DNA of 55,658 bases from Leifsonia poae (lineage in GTDB: Bacteria > Actinomycetota > Actinomycetes > Actinomycetales > Microbacteriaceae), in NCBI RefSeq assembly GCF_027921845.1, contig NZ_BSEN01000004.1, forward strand, positions 1 through 55,658. Direction: 5' to 3'. Positions 8,385 through 17,002 of this stretch are shown piece by piece. The notes beneath the pieces are model-generated. The model had not been told where the DNA came from and did no database searches. It saw only the letters and a program-made list of their open reading frames with translations. Every line of letters begins with the position of its first letter. The first letter of the stretch is position 1. Position numbers and translations under genes: made by a program.

Positions 8385-9221
8385 TCAGACGGCGTAGTCG
8401 ACGACCACTGGCGTGTGATCGGACCATCGCTCGTCGTAGGCCGAAGCCCGATCGACCGCGACATTCGTGACGGTCGCCGCGAGGGCAGGGGTGGCGAGCT
8501 GGTAGTCGATGCGCCAGCCCGTGTCGTTGTCGAAGGCCTGCCCGCGCCAGGACCACCACGTGTACGGCCCGTCGACGTCACCGGCCCACTTACGGCCCAC
8601 GTCGACCCAGCCCAGGCCGCCGCCGGCGTTGTAGTCGGCGTCGCCTTCGGCGCCCACGAACCGGTCGAAGTACGCCCGCTCGTCGGGCAGGAACCCGGCG
8701 CGCTTGACGTTGCCCTTCCAGTTGCGGATGTCGAGCGTGCGGTGCCCGACGTTGAGGTCGCCCATCACCACGGCGTAGTCGCTGTGCTTCTGCAGTTCGG
8801 GCAACCGCGCCTCCACAGCGTCGAGGAACTTGTACTTCTCCACCTGCTTGGGGCTGTCGGCCTCGCCCGAGTGCACGTAGGCGCTGACCACCGTGACGAT
8901 CGAACCGTTGACCTCGTAGTCGGCCTCGAGCCACCGGCCGGCGCTGTCGAAGTCGTCGGGGCCGAGGACGACCCGGTGGATGGACGCCTTGTCGCGGCTC
9001 GCGATGGCGACGCCCGCGCGTCCCTTGGCGGTCGCGGGGTCGTGCAGGATGTCCCACTCGTCGCCGAGCAGCTGCTGAACGTCTTCGGTGCTGGCTCGCA
9101 CCTCCTGGATCGCCAGGATGTCGATGTCACGCTCGTCGAGCCACGCGCCCATGCCTTTTCGATACGCGGCGCGGATGCCGTTGGTGTTGATCGTGGCGAT
9201 TCGCAAGGGCTTTGCAGGCAT
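8385..9221 (-). CDS. xth: exodeoxyribonuclease III (AP endonuclease)
   Basis: This 278-residue member of the exonuclease/endonuclease/phosphatase family acts in base-excision repair. Family motifs are present: IATINTNGIRAA at the N terminus, ILAIQEVRAS with the metal-binding glutamate, MGDLNVGHRTLDIRN with the catalytic Asp-Leu-Asn, RIDYQLATP, and the C-terminal RWSDHTPVVVDY with the catalytic Asp-His pair. The ATG at 9221 lies 6 nt after a minus-strand TAGGCT, which fits leaderless transcription. The gene is 9 bp downstream of the YihY-family gene. Confidence 0.95.
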   Translation of the reverse strand: MPAKPLRIATINTNGIRAAYRKGMGAWLDERDIDILAIQEVRASTEDVQQLLGDEWDILHDPATAKGRAGVAIASRDKASIHRVVLGPDDFDSAGRWLEADYEVNGSIVTVVSAYVHSGEADSPKQVEKYKFLDAVEARLPELQKHSDYAVVMGDLNVGHRTLDIRNWKGNVKRAGFLPDERAYFDRFVGAEGDADYNAGGGLGWVDVGRKWAGDVDGPYTWWSWRGQAFDNDTGWRIDYQLATPALAATVTNVAVDRASAYDERWSDHTPVVVDYAV

Positions 9222-9230
9222 GCATCAAGC

Positions 9231-10472
9231 CTACCGGGAGCGGCCGACGGTCCCCTCGTCGAGCACATCGTTCAACGCGTTCTGCGCGCGCTCCACAGCC
9301 CACTGGGCCTGCAGCCGGTTGTACCAGCGGGAGTGCGCCAACTGGCTCTTTGCCTCCTCCAGCTCGGAGCGCGCCACCAGCACGCGGGCGTCGTACTCTG
9401 CGGCTGCCTTCTCGGCGGCCGCCTGCTCGGCGGTGACCACGCGCGGCGAGAGCCCGCGGTCGAACATCCCGACCGCGATCCACGAGGCCGAGAGCAGCAT
9501 CACCCGGGAGACCAGGTTGAACCAGAGCAGCAGACCGATGAAGACCGCGAAGGTGGCCAGCAGCGGGTTGTTGGTCGCGCTGCCCAGGAACAGGCCGGCG
9601 AGCGCACTCAGGCCGGCGAGGGCAGCGCTGCCGAGCAGGGCGCCGAAGAACAGGTTGCGCCACGGGATGGCGACGCGCGCGAGCACCCGGAACATCGCTC
9701 CGAGCGTCACGATGTTGAGCACGACAGAGACGAAGAGTCCGGAGATCCGGGTGACGACGGTCGTCAGCAGAGTGTCCTCGAGCCCGAACAGCTGCAGGAG
9801 GAAGGTGAGGGCCTCGGTGCTGAAGATCGTGAGGATGGCCGAGACCAGGAGGACCACGCCGAAGAGCAGGGCGAGGCCGAGATCGCGGACCTTCTGCAGC
9901 ACGTAGTTGGTGGTGTCGCGCGTCAGCCCGAACACGGCTCGCACCGCCTGGCGGGTGTAGTACAGCCATCCGATGGCGGTCCAGAGCAAGCCGATGGCCG
10001 CGATGATCCCCGTCCAGCCGAACGAGGTCGCGTTCTCGAGCTGAGCGACGTCGATCGCGCCCGGCTCTCCGTCGACGGCGATCAGTCCCGGCACCGCCCG
10101 GTTGATGAGTTCGATGAGCGCCTCGAACACCTGGGGGTTGCCCGTCAGCCACAGGCCGGCGACGGAGAACGCGACCCAGAGGGCGGCGAATACGGCGAAC
10201 AGGCTCTGATAACCCATGCCGGCCGCGCGGAGGTTGCCATCGCTGTAGGAGAAGTTCATGTAGACGCGGTACGGCCGCAGGGCCTTCACCCATTTCGCCC
10301 ATCCGGTGACGGTGGCGACCGGCTTCTCAAACCGCTCGCGCAACGGCTCGGCGGCGTCGGTGACGCGCTCTTTCAGCGACTCCTTGTCGACGGGCTCCAC
10401 CGTTCCCCCGGCGCGCTGAAGCGACGGATCAGGACGCACCGCGCGCACATCCTTCGACTTCTTGGCGGCCAC
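9231..10472 (-). CDS. YihY/BrkB-family integral membrane protein
   Basis: This is a 413-residue inner-membrane protein. The YihY/virulence factor BrkB domain spans roughly residues 70-340 with about six hydrophobic segments; it starts with NLRAAGMGYQSLFAVFAALW and includes LGLALLFGVVLLVSAIL and LLWFNLVSRVMLLSASW. The C terminus is a charged, probably coiled stretch rich in alanine and glutamate. The start is GTG 10472, 6 nt after a TAGGCT box on the minus strand, consistent with a leaderless message. The family is widespread but its biochemical role is not settled; transport or envelope roles have been proposed. Confidence 0.85.
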   Translation of the reverse strand: MAAKKSKDVRAVRPDPSLQRAGGTVEPVDKESLKERVTDAAEPLRERFEKPVATVTGWAKWVKALRPYRVYMNFSYSDGNLRAAGMGYQSLFAVFAALWVAFSVAGLWLTGNPQVFEALIELINRAVPGLIAVDGEPGAIDVAQLENATSFGWTGIIAAIGLLWTAIGWLYYTRQAVRAVFGLTRDTTNYVLQKVRDLGLALLFGVVLLVSAILTIFSTEALTFLLQLFGLEDTLLTTVVTRISGLFVSVVLNIVTLGAMFRVLARVAIPWRNLFFGALLGSAALAGLSALAGLFLGSATNNPLLATFAVFIGLLLWFNLVSRVMLLSASWIAVGMFDRGLSPRVVTAEQAAAEKAAAEYDARVLVARSELEEAKSQLAHSRWYNRLQAQWAVERAQNALNDVLDEGTVGRSR

Positions 10473-10494
10473 GGCCTCAGCCTAGCGAGAGAAG

Positions 10495-10526
10495 AAATGC
10501 CCCCGGTCCTGCGACCGGGGGCATTT
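10495..10526 (-). terminator. intrinsic terminator of the sdh operon
   Basis: A 14-bp perfect stem (10495-10508 with 10513-10526) closes a 4-nt loop, 19 nt beyond the sdhB stop. AAA/TTT at the stem base gives a short T tract in either direction. It separates sdhCDAB from the downstream YihY gene on the same strand. Confidence 0.9.
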
Positions 10527-10545
10527 CACATCGAGTCGGCTGCGC

Positions 10546-11307
10546 TCAGCGCTTGCCGCGCATGATCGCCTGCTTGACCTCGGCGATCGCCTGGGTCACC
10601 TGGATGCCGCGAGGGCAGGCATCCGTGCAGTTGAAGGTGGTGCGGCAACGCCACACGCCCTCTTTGTCGTTGAGGATGTCGAGGCGCACCTGCGAGTTGT
10701 CGTCGCGCGAGTCGAAGATGAAGCGGTGCGCATTGACGATCGCGGCCGGGCCGAAGTACTGCCCGTCGGTCCAGAACACCGGGCACGACGAGGTGCAGGC
10801 GGCGCACAGGATGCACTTGGTCGTGTCGTCGAAGCGTGCGCGGTCGGCCACGGACTGGATGCGCTCCTTGTCCTTCGGCGGCGTCGAGTTGGCGACGAGG
10901 AAGGGCTGCACCTCGCGGTAGGAGGCGAAGAACGGCTCCATGTCGACGATGAGGTCCTTCTCGAGCGGCAGGCCCTTGATCGCCTCGACGTAGATCGGCT
11001 TGGTGATGTCGAGGTCTTTGATCAGGGTCTTGCAGGCGAGGCGGTTGCGGCCGTTGATGCGCATGGCGTCGGAGCCGCAGATACCGTGCGCGCACGACCG
11101 GCGGAAGGTCAGCGAGCCGTCCTGCTCCCACTTGATCTTGTGGAGCGCATCGAGGATGCGGTCTGTCGGGAACATCTCCACGTCGAAGTCCTGCCAGCGC
11201 GGCTCGGTGTCGACGTCCGGGTCGAACCGGCGGATGATCAGGGTGACCGTGAACGACTGGATCGGCGCCTCAGGGGCGGGGGGAGTCTCGAGGACGGCGT
11301 TCGACAT
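10546..11307 (-). CDS. sdhB: succinate dehydrogenase iron-sulfur subunit
   Basis: This 253-residue subunit carries electrons from the SdhA flavin to the membrane quinone site. The 2Fe-2S ligands lie in SCAHGICGSD (Cys72, Cys77) with Cys92 in NRLACK; the fourth ligand position appears to be Asp80, as in many SdhB proteins. The 4Fe-4S and 3Fe-4S clusters use CILCAACTSSCP and NCTDACPRGI. The ATG at 11307 overlaps the last base of the sdhA stop (TGATG). It is the last gene of the operon. The same frame is open further upstream, but that part is antiphase to sdhA and is not coding. Confidence 0.97.
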   Translation of the reverse strand: MSNAVLETPPAPEAPIQSFTVTLIIRRFDPDVDTEPRWQDFDVEMFPTDRILDALHKIKWEQDGSLTFRRSCAHGICGSDAMRINGRNRLACKTLIKDLDITKPIYVEAIKGLPLEKDLIVDMEPFFASYREVQPFLVANSTPPKDKERIQSVADRARFDDTTKCILCAACTSSCPVFWTDGQYFGPAAIVNAHRFIFDSRDDNSQVRLDILNDKEGVWRCRTTFNCTDACPRGIQVTQAIAEVKQAIMRGKR

Positions 11308-13124
11308 CAGTACTTCCTCTCCATCGGCTCGTAGCGGGTCATCACGACCGGCTTCCAGTCGAGACGAATGTGATCGGCTGCGTCGGACGAGTGCGGGTCG
11401 CCCGACAGGTAGGCCATGGTGTGCTTCATGTAATTCTCGTCGTCGCGCTTGGGGAAGTCGTCGCGCATGTGGCCGCCGCGGCTCTCCTTGCGATTGCGGG
11501 CCGAGAAGACGACGACCTCGGCGAGGTCGAGCAGGAAGCCGAGTTCGACGGCCTCGAGCAGATCGGTGTTGAACCGCTTGCCCTTGTCTTGCACCACGAT
11601 GTTCTTGTAGCGCTCGCGCAGGCCGTGGATGGTCTCGGTCACCTGGGCGAGGGATTCGTCGGTGCGGAACACCTGGGCGTTCTTGTCCATCTCGTCCTGC
11701 AGCTCCTTGCGGATGGCCGCGATGCGCTCGGTGCCCGTACCGGTGCGGAGGTCGTCGATCAGTCCGCGGACGAACGCAGCAGGGTCTTCCGGCAGCGGAA
11801 CGGCCGTGGCGGTCTTGACGAACTCGACGGCGTTGTTGCCCGCGCGCTTGCCGAACACGTTGATGTCGAGCAGCGAGTTGGTGCCGAGCCGGTTGGAGCC
11901 GTGCACCGAGACGCAGGCGCACTCGCCCGCGGCGTAGAGGCCGGGGACGACGGTCGTGTTGTCGCGCAGCACCTCGGCGTTGTTGTTGGTCGGGATGCCG
12001 CCCATCGCGTAGTGCGCGGTGGGCATGACCGGCACGGGCTCGACGACCGGGTCGACGCCGAGGTAGGTCCGGGCGAACTCCGTGATGTCGGGCAGCTTGG
12101 TCTCGAGCACCTCGGCACCCAGGTGGGTGCAGTCGAGCAGCACGTAGTCCTTGTGCGGCCCGGCGCCGCGACCTTCCGCCACCTCCTGCACCATGCACCT
12201 GGCGACGATGTCGCGTGGTGCGAGGTCCTTGATCGTCGGGGCGTAGCGCTCCATGAAGCGCTCACCGCTCGCGTTGCGGAGGATGGCGCCCTCACCGCGA
12301 GCGCCCTCGGTGAGCAGGATGCCCAGCCCGGCGAGGCCGGTCGGGTGGAACTGGAAGAACTCCATGTCTTCGAGCGGGAGCTTCTTGCGCCAGATGATGC
12401 CGACGCCGTCACCGGTGAGGGTGTGCGCGTTCGAGGTCGTCTTGAAGATCTTGCCGAAACCACCCGTGGCGAAGATGATCGCCTTCGAGTGGAAGACGTG
12501 CAGTTCGCCGGTCGCGAGCTCGTAGGCCACGACGCCCGCGGGCTGTTCGACGCCGTCGACCTCGTTCATGATCACGTCGAGCACGTAGAACTCGTTGAAG
12601 AAGTTGATGCCGAGCCGGACGCAGTTCTGGAACAGCGTCTGCAGGATCATGTGGCCGGTGCGGTCGGCCGCGTAGCAGGCACGGCGCACGGGCGCCTTGC
12701 CGTGATCGCGGGTGTGACCGCCGAACCGGCGCTGGTCGATCTTGCCTTCCGGCGTGCGGTTGAAGGGCAGACCCATGTTCTCGAGGTCGATGACCGCGTC
12801 GATCGCCTCTTTCGCGAGGATCTCGGCCGCGTCCTGGTCGACGAGGTAGTCGCCGCCCTTGACCGTGTCGAAGGTGTGCCACTCCCAGTTGTCCTCCTCC
12901 ACGTTGGCGAGCGCGGCGGCCATGCCGCCCTGCGCAGCGCCCGTGTGGGAACGCGTGGGGTAGAGCTTCGAGATGACGGCCGTCTTGGCGTGCGGCCCGG
13001 CCTCGATGGCCGCGCGCATGCCGGCGCCACCGGCGCCGACGATCACGATGTCGAACTCGTGGTAATGGACGCCGTCGATGACGGTGGATTCGTTGGATTC
13101 AGTCACAGGGATTTCCGTAGTCAT
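11307..13124 (-). CDS. sdhA: succinate dehydrogenase flavoprotein subunit
   Basis: This 605-residue catalytic subunit oxidises succinate to fumarate. The Rossmann motif [14 protein letters not shown] begins near residue 26. The covalent FAD ligand is His60 in [12 protein letters not shown]. The substrate-site region [13 protein letters not shown] and the loop [14 protein letters not shown] are intact. Length is normal. The ATG at 13124 has no clear ribosome site, so coupling to sdhD, 18 nt upstream, is likely. It is preceded by sdhD and overlaps sdhB. Confidence 0.97.
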   Translation of the reverse strand: MTTEIPVTESNESTVIDGVHYHEFDIVIVGAGGAGMRAAIEAGPHAKTAVISKLYPTRSHTGAAQGGMAAALANVEEDNWEWHTFDTVKGGDYLVDQDAAEILAKEAIDAVIDLENMGLPFNRTPEGKIDQRRFGGHTRDHGKAPVRRACYAADRTGHMILQTLFQNCVRLGINFFNEFYVLDVIMNEVDGVEQPAGVVAYELATGELHVFHSKAIIFATGGFGKIFKTTSNAHTLTGDGVGIIWRKKLPLEDMEFFQFHPTGLAGLGILLTEGARGEGAILRNASGERFMERYAPTIKDLAPRDIVARCMVQEVAEGRGAGPHKDYVLLDCTHLGAEVLETKLPDITEFARTYLGVDPVVEPVPVMPTAHYAMGGIPTNNNAEVLRDNTTVVPGLYAAGECACVSVHGSNRLGTNSLLDINVFGKRAGNNAVEFVKTATAVPLPEDPAAFVRGLIDDLRTGTGTERIAAIRKELQDEMDKNAQVFRTDESLAQVTETIHGLRERYKNIVVQDKGKRFNTDLLEAVELGFLLDLAEVVVFSARNRKESRGGHMRDDFPKRDDENYMKHTMAYLSGDPHSSDAADHIRLDWKPVVMTRYEPMERKY

Positions 13125-13142
13125 TGGCTACTAGTCGGCGAA

Positions 13143-13589
13143 TTACTTGACCGGGCAGAACGACGGCAGCAGATCGGCCGGGGCGCCTGCGGGGCACGGT
13201 TCGAAGGTGAAGATCACGAGGGTGCCGAGCACGACCAGCACGACGACGGCCGCCAGGATGGCCCACTTGAGGATGCGGTTGACCGTCTTGTTGTAGGCGT
13301 AGTCGTTCACGAGGGTGCGCATCCCGTTGCCGCCGTGGATGAGCGCCAGCCACAGCATCAGCAGATCCCAGACCTGCCAGAACGGGGTGGCGTACTTGCC
13401 GCCGATGAACGCGAAGTCGATCTGCTTCACGCCCTGGCCGAGGACCAGGTTCACGAAGAGGTGACCGAAGATCAGGATGACGAGCAGGACTCCGGAGACC
13501 CGCATGTAGATCCAGCCCCACTTCTCCCAGTTCGTGCCTTTGCGGCGAACGGGACGGGCCGGTGTGCGGGGAGCGTCGATGGTGGTCAT
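13143..13589 (-). CDS. sdhD: succinate dehydrogenase membrane anchor subunit
   Basis: This 148-residue hydrophobic protein has three membrane helices (GVLLVILIFGHLFVNLVLG; LLMLWLALIHGGNGMRTLV; AAVVVLVVLGTLVIF). The segment IHGGNGMR resembles the haem or quinone-site motif of actinobacterial anchors. The N terminus is basic and proline-rich (PRTPARPVRRKG). The gene lies 2 nt after sdhC and 18 nt before sdhA. Assignment as SdhD rather than SdhC rests on order and on the IHGGNGMR motif. Confidence 0.9.
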   Translation of the reverse strand: MTTIDAPRTPARPVRRKGTNWEKWGWIYMRVSGVLLVILIFGHLFVNLVLGQGVKQIDFAFIGGKYATPFWQVWDLLMLWLALIHGGNGMRTLVNDYAYNKTVNRILKWAILAAVVVLVVLGTLVIFTFEPCPAGAPADLLPSFCPVK

Positions 13590-13591
13590 GA

Positions 13592-14008
13592 TCAGCCGGC
13601 CTCCCCGAAGATGTGGACGAGTTGCACCGGGACGAAGCCGGCCATCAGCACGACCCAGATCACGATGACGATCCAGAACATGATCTTCTGGTACTTGACG
13701 CCCTTGCTCCAGAAGTCGATCAGGATGATGCGCAGTCCGTTGAAGGCGTGGAAGGTGATGGCGCCGACGAGGGCGATCTCACCGAACCCCATGATCGGGT
13801 TCTTGTAGGTTCCGATCACCGCGTTGTACGCCTCGGGGCTCACCCGGATGAGTGAGGTGTCGAGAACGTGGACGAGGAGGAAGAAGAAGATGGCGACGCC
13901 GGTGATGCGGTGCAGCACCCACGACCACATTCCTTCTCGGCCCCGGTACAGTGTTCCGCCCGGCCTGTTCTTGGTCGGCTGCAGGGTTCCTGCCGCTTGG
14001 TCTGGCAC
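13592..14008 (-). CDS. sdhC: succinate dehydrogenase cytochrome b556 subunit
   Basis: This 138-residue membrane subunit binds haem b and quinone together with SdhD. The signature RGREGMWSWVLHRITGVAIFF is present (20-residue core shown in part), followed by LLVHVLDT and TFHAFNGLRII, whose histidines are the probable haem ligands. Three membrane helices are visible. The GTG at 14008 is preferred over the upstream TTG 14014, because GGAGGG at 14015-14020 is 7 nt from the GTG and only 1 nt from the TTG. It is the first gene of the operon. Confidence 0.92.
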   Translation of the reverse strand: MPDQAAGTLQPTKNRPGGTLYRGREGMWSWVLHRITGVAIFFFLLVHVLDTSLIRVSPEAYNAVIGTYKNPIMGFGEIALVGAITFHAFNGLRIILIDFWSKGVKYQKIMFWIVIVIWVVLMAGFVPVQLVHIFGEAG

Positions 14009-14089
14009 GAACAACCCTCCCTGGTTGTGATCGCAAAGAACGCGCGAGAAGCGCTTTTACAGTCTATGCCGGTGAAACGTCCGGTGCTG

Positions 14090-14126
14090 GTTAGGTGCGC
14101 CTAACTGTCTCGATATCGAGACAGTT
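14090..14126. promoter_or_regulatory. overlapping palindromes upstream of sdhC
   Basis: Two inverted repeats overlap here. The first is GTTAGG-TGCG-CCTAAC (14090-14105), which matches 13 of the first 15 positions of an IdeR/DtxR iron box and then departs from it. The second is a perfect 24-bp palindrome (14103-14126) whose half is AACTGTCTCGAT. They lie 82-118 nt before the sdhC start and end on the first base of the esterase gene's stop. A possible minus-strand -10 box TAGACT lies at 14061-14066. They probably control sdhCDAB. The binding proteins are not identified. Confidence 0.6.
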
Positions 14127-15421
14127 CAGCCGGCATCCGGGGCGCTGAGGCCGAGGGACGGGTACAGGTCGCGCAGGCCGACGGGAAGGCCGTCGATAAC
14201 GGTCGCGGCGCTGTGATCGGCCCCGGGGACGACCTCGTCCCAGACGCGCATCCCGTGTGCGCGGGCGGCCTGGGCCATCCGGTGCGAGATCGGCGGGTAG
14301 TAGGGGTCGAACTGCCCGACGGCGAAGACCGCGTTGATCCGTGAGTAGCGCTTCCCCGCCATCATGTTCAGCGGTTTGATCCTGTCGTACGCCGACTGAT
14401 CGCCGTGGAAGACGTTCGCCAGCACGGGCCCGGGCACTTCGGCGGCGGGGAAGGCCTCACCCGCCAGGTCGATGAGGTTTCCGAACAGCGTCGGGTAGGT
14501 GACGGTGAGCGCGAGCGCGCACTCGCCGCCGTTCGAGAACCCGGCGACCGTCCACTCCCGGTGATCGCGGCTGATGTTGAGGTGCTTCAGCGCCCAGTCG
14601 GGCACGTCGCGGGCGAGGTAGGTCTGCGCGTCGCCGTAGCGCGCGGTGTTCAGGCAGAGCGGATCCTGCGTCGGCTCGCCCAGCTGGTCCGGCATGACGA
14701 CGATGGGCGCCAGTCCGTGATGACGGGCGGCGATCGGGTCCAGGATGCTCGCGATCAGGCCGGGGTCCGGGTGTCCGGGCTGGCCCATCATCATGACCAG
14801 CAGCGGCAGGCGCGGCGGGTTCTCGACCAGCGCGGCCGGTGGCAGGTAGATGCCGGCCGGGCGCGCGTGGAACCCGCTGCGGGTGTTCGGGATGACCTGC
14901 ACACCCGCGCGACCGGTGGCCGGCATGTCGGCGGGCGCCTTCCACGTCTTCCAGAGGGTGGAGAGGTCACTGGTCGCGGTGGTGCCCGCGAGCTGGATGG
15001 TCGGATCGGTCGGCACTCCGACCAGACTGCCCAGGGTGCGATCGAGGCCGTAGTCGGCGTTGATCGCGACGGTTCCGGCGATCGCGAACAGGGGGATGCA
15101 GACGGCGGCCACCAGCGTGCGCCACCAGCGCGAGCGCCAGAGGCTCGCGACCGCCAGGAACACCCCGCAGAACGTGGCGGCGATCCAGACGTAGTTGCGC
15201 ATTCCGAGACCCATGCCGAACAGGTTGAGGGTGCGGATCGCCACGAACCACGTGACGACCGCCGCGACGAGCCCAGCACCGAGGGCGATCGCGACGGTCA
15301 GCAGCCACCTCGGCGTGGGACGGCGCAGCAGCAGGAACACCGCCCCGGCTGCGGCGAGTGAGAAGACCAGGTAGATGACGGGACCTTCGACGATGTCGGT
15401 CCTCCAGAGCGCGTCGAGCAC
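14126..15421 (-). CDS. membrane-anchored alpha/beta-hydrolase esterase
   Basis: This 431-residue protein has about four N-terminal membrane helices (residues about 10-125, for example YLVFSLAAAGAVFLLL and WIAATFCGVFLAVASLW), followed by an extracellular esterase domain of the antigen-85/esterase-D type. The nucleophile elbow is VAGFSNGGECAL, with the serine in GFSNGG. An aspartate in AVGQFDPYY and the histidine in VPGADHSAATV are likely to complete the triad. The start is GTG 15421, close behind AAGGGGAGAA; spacing is short, so a slightly later start is possible. The substrate is unknown; cell-envelope acyl or mycolyl-like esters are only a guess from the fold. It is read toward the sdh operon. 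Confidence 0.8.
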   Translation of the reverse strand: MLDALWRTDIVEGPVIYLVFSLAAAGAVFLLLRRPTPRWLLTVAIALGAGLVAAVVTWFVAIRTLNLFGMGLGMRNYVWIAATFCGVFLAVASLWRSRWWRTLVAAVCIPLFAIAGTVAINADYGLDRTLGSLVGVPTDPTIQLAGTTATSDLSTLWKTWKAPADMPATGRAGVQVIPNTRSGFHARPAGIYLPPAALVENPPRLPLLVMMMGQPGHPDPGLIASILDPIAARHHGLAPIVVMPDQLGEPTQDPLCLNTARYGDAQTYLARDVPDWALKHLNISRDHREWTVAGFSNGGECALALTVTYPTLFGNLIDLAGEAFPAAEVPGPVLANVFHGDQSAYDRIKPLNMMAGKRYSRINAVFAVGQFDPYYPPISHRMAQAARAHGMRVWDEVVPGADHSAATVIDGLPVGLRDLYPSLGLSAPDAG

Positions 15422-15519
15422 TTCTCCCCTTTGCAGTTCATGAGCGGGCTGCTGCCGGAGGGAACGCTAGGGAACCAGCATGAGAGCCGGGCGAAGGTCG
15501 CTGTAGGAGTTCTCAGCGG

Positions 15520-15547
15520 TTGACCGCGCAGACAGGCGGGGTACCGT
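15520..15547 (+). promoter_or_regulatory. promoter of the small gene at 15555 (leaderless)
   Basis: TTGACC (15520-15525), a 16-bp spacer and TACCGT (15542-15547) stand 7 nt before the ATG at 15555. Transcription would start at or next to the start codon. Confidence 0.6.
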
Positions 15548-15554
15548 CCGCGGC

Positions 15555-15779
15555 ATGACTCAAGACGAACCCGTGATGAGCGGAAGTGACGAGGCGAGCC
15601 GCGACGAGAAGGTGCGCGGCATCGTCGAGCAGCTGACGGCGGATATGCAGCTGCGGCCGCAGGAGGACAGTGAGAAGCTCCTCAAGCAGCGCTTGGACGA
15701 CGCGGGCATCGCCTCTGACGACGAGGAGGTCTCGCGGCTCGCGCGCGACGTGCAGCAGCGGCCGTCGCAGGTGGACTGA
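15555..15779 (+). CDS. small acidic hypothetical protein
   Basis: This 74-residue, highly charged soluble protein contains no cysteine, signal peptide or membrane segment. The centre (DEKVRGIVEQLTADMQLRP and SEKLLKQRLDDAGIASDDEE) suggests two amphipathic helices. G/C-rich third positions and a good promoter with TACCGT 7 nt before the ATG support that it is real. It stands alone between the divergent esterase gene and the convergent GDP-mannose gene. I do not recognise a family. Confidence 0.65.
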   Translation: MTQDEPVMSGSDEASRDEKVRGIVEQLTADMQLRPQEDSEKLLKQRLDDAGIASDDEEVSRLARDVQQRPSQVD

Positions 15780-15788
15780 CCGGTCGGC

Positions 15789-15805
15789 AGCCGGCCGGGC
15801 CGGCT
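15789..15805. terminator. short hairpin between convergent genes
   Basis: AGCCGGC-CGG-GCCGGCT forms a 7-bp stem with a 3-nt loop in the 24-bp gap between two convergent genes. It includes the last bases of the mannose-1-phosphate guanylyltransferase gene. It may be a weak bidirectional terminator. Confidence 0.4.
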
Positions 15806-16928
15806 AGAGGACGTCGCTCGAGCCGGTGAGCTTGAGCGCGTCGACGACGGCCTTGACCCGCTGGGCGTTCTCGCTCGTCGTGACCAGCAGCGCATCCGGA
15901 GTGTCGACCACGACGATGTCCTTGACGCCGATCAGGCTGATCACACGGCCGGACTGGCTGACGACGATGCCGCTCGACGCGTCGGAGAGCACGCGCGCGT
16001 TCTCGCCGAGGATGGCGAGGTCCGACTTGCGGCCGCCCGAGTTCAGCTTGGCGAGGGAGGCGAAGTCGCCGACGTCGTCCCAGTCGAAGTAGCCGGGGAT
16101 GACGGCCAGCTTGCCGGCTGCGGCGGCGGGTTCGGCCACGGCGTAGTCGATCGCGATCTTGGTGAGGTTGGGCCAGATGCGGTCGACGGCCGGTCCGCGC
16201 GTCGCCGGGTCGTCCCACGCCTCGGCGAGCTCGAGCAGCCCGGCGAGCAGCTCGGGCTGCGAGCGGCCGATCTCCTCGAGCAGGCGATCGGCCCTGGTGA
16301 TGAACATGCTGGCGTTCCAGAGGTAGTTGCCGCTGGCGACGTAACGCTCGGCCGTCTCGAGGTCGGGTTTCTCGACGAACTCGGTGACCGTCAGCGCGCT
16401 CGGCGCCCCGCCGATGTCGAGGGGACCGGCACTCCGGATGTAGCCGAAGCCGATCGCGGGCTCGGTCGGCGAGATGCCGATGGTCGTGATGTAGCCGGCG
16501 TCGGCGGCCGCGACAGCCTCGGTGACCGCCGAGAGGAACAGGGCGTGGTTCTTGATGACGTGGTCGGCGGCGAACGACCCGATGATCACGCCGGGCTCCC
16601 GGCGCTCCAGGATGGCGGCCGCGAGGCCGATCGCCGCGGTGGAGTCGCGCGGCTCCGACTCGAGCACGATGTTCTCGTCGGTGAGCGCCGGCAGCTGCGC
16701 TTCGACGGCCGCGCGGTGCGCCCGCCCGGTCACGACCATGATGCGCTGCTCGCCCGACAGCGGCACGAGCCGGTCCCAGGTGTCGCGCAGCAGCGTCTGC
16801 CCCGATCCGGTGAGGTCGTGCAGGAACTTGGGGGCGTCGGCACGGGACAGCGGCCAGAGCCGGGAACCGATGCCGCCGGCCGGGATGACGCTGTAGAAGC
16901 GGTCGAGCGTTTTCGGTGTGCGAGCCAT
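15804..16928 (-). CDS. manC: mannose-1-phosphate guanylyltransferase (GDP-mannose synthesis)
   Basis: This 374-residue nucleotidyltransferase makes GDP-mannose from GTP and mannose 1-phosphate. The nucleotide-binding loop is VIPAGGIGSRLWPLSRADAPK near the N terminus (core GGIGSRLWPLSR). VEKPD and the C-terminal IPGYFDWDDVGDF are standard for the family. No isomerase domain is fused. A longer frame reaches an ATG at 16958, but ATG 16928 is preferred because a minus-strand TATCCT box (16935-16940) ends exactly 6 nt before it. It is divergent from a glycosyltransferase likely to use its product. Confidence 0.9.
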   Translation of the reverse strand: MARTPKTLDRFYSVIPAGGIGSRLWPLSRADAPKFLHDLTGSGQTLLRDTWDRLVPLSGEQRIMVVTGRAHRAAVEAQLPALTDENIVLESEPRDSTAAIGLAAAILERREPGVIIGSFAADHVIKNHALFLSAVTEAVAAADAGYITTIGISPTEPAIGFGYIRSAGPLDIGGAPSALTVTEFVEKPDLETAERYVASGNYLWNASMFITRADRLLEEIGRSQPELLAGLLELAEAWDDPATRGPAVDRIWPNLTKIAIDYAVAEPAAAAGKLAVIPGYFDWDDVGDFASLAKLNSGGRKSDLAILGENARVLSDASSGIVVSQSGRVISLIGVKDIVVVDTPDALLVTTSENAQRVKAVVDALKLTGSSDVL

Positions 16929-16934
16929 GTCGAA

Positions 16935-16996
16935 AGGATACAGAGCCGTGCTCGTCATCGGCCGTTCACGGTGCGGTCACTCCCGGCTCGTAGCGT
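16935..16996. promoter_or_regulatory. divergent leaderless promoter pair
   Basis: The minus-strand -10 box TATCCT (16935-16940) serves manC, and the plus-strand box TAGCGT (16991-16996) serves the glycosyltransferase. Each ends 6 nt before its ATG. The whole space between the two start codons is 74 bp. No good -35 box is obvious on either side. Confidence 0.5.
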
Positions 16997-17002
16997 CGGA
17001 GC

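Noticed and set aside
7737-10565. A 942-codon plus-strand open frame
   Set aside because: It is antisense to trpS, xth and the YihY gene, all of which have clear family motifs; long antisense frames are usual at this GC content.
11370-13808. An 812-codon plus-strand open frame
   Set aside because: It is antisense to sdhA, sdhD and sdhC and has no recognisable domain.
14091-14109. True IdeR/DtxR iron box before sdhC
   Set aside because: Only the first 15 of 19 positions fit (13 matches there); the last four positions all differ, so it is kept as a resemblance only.
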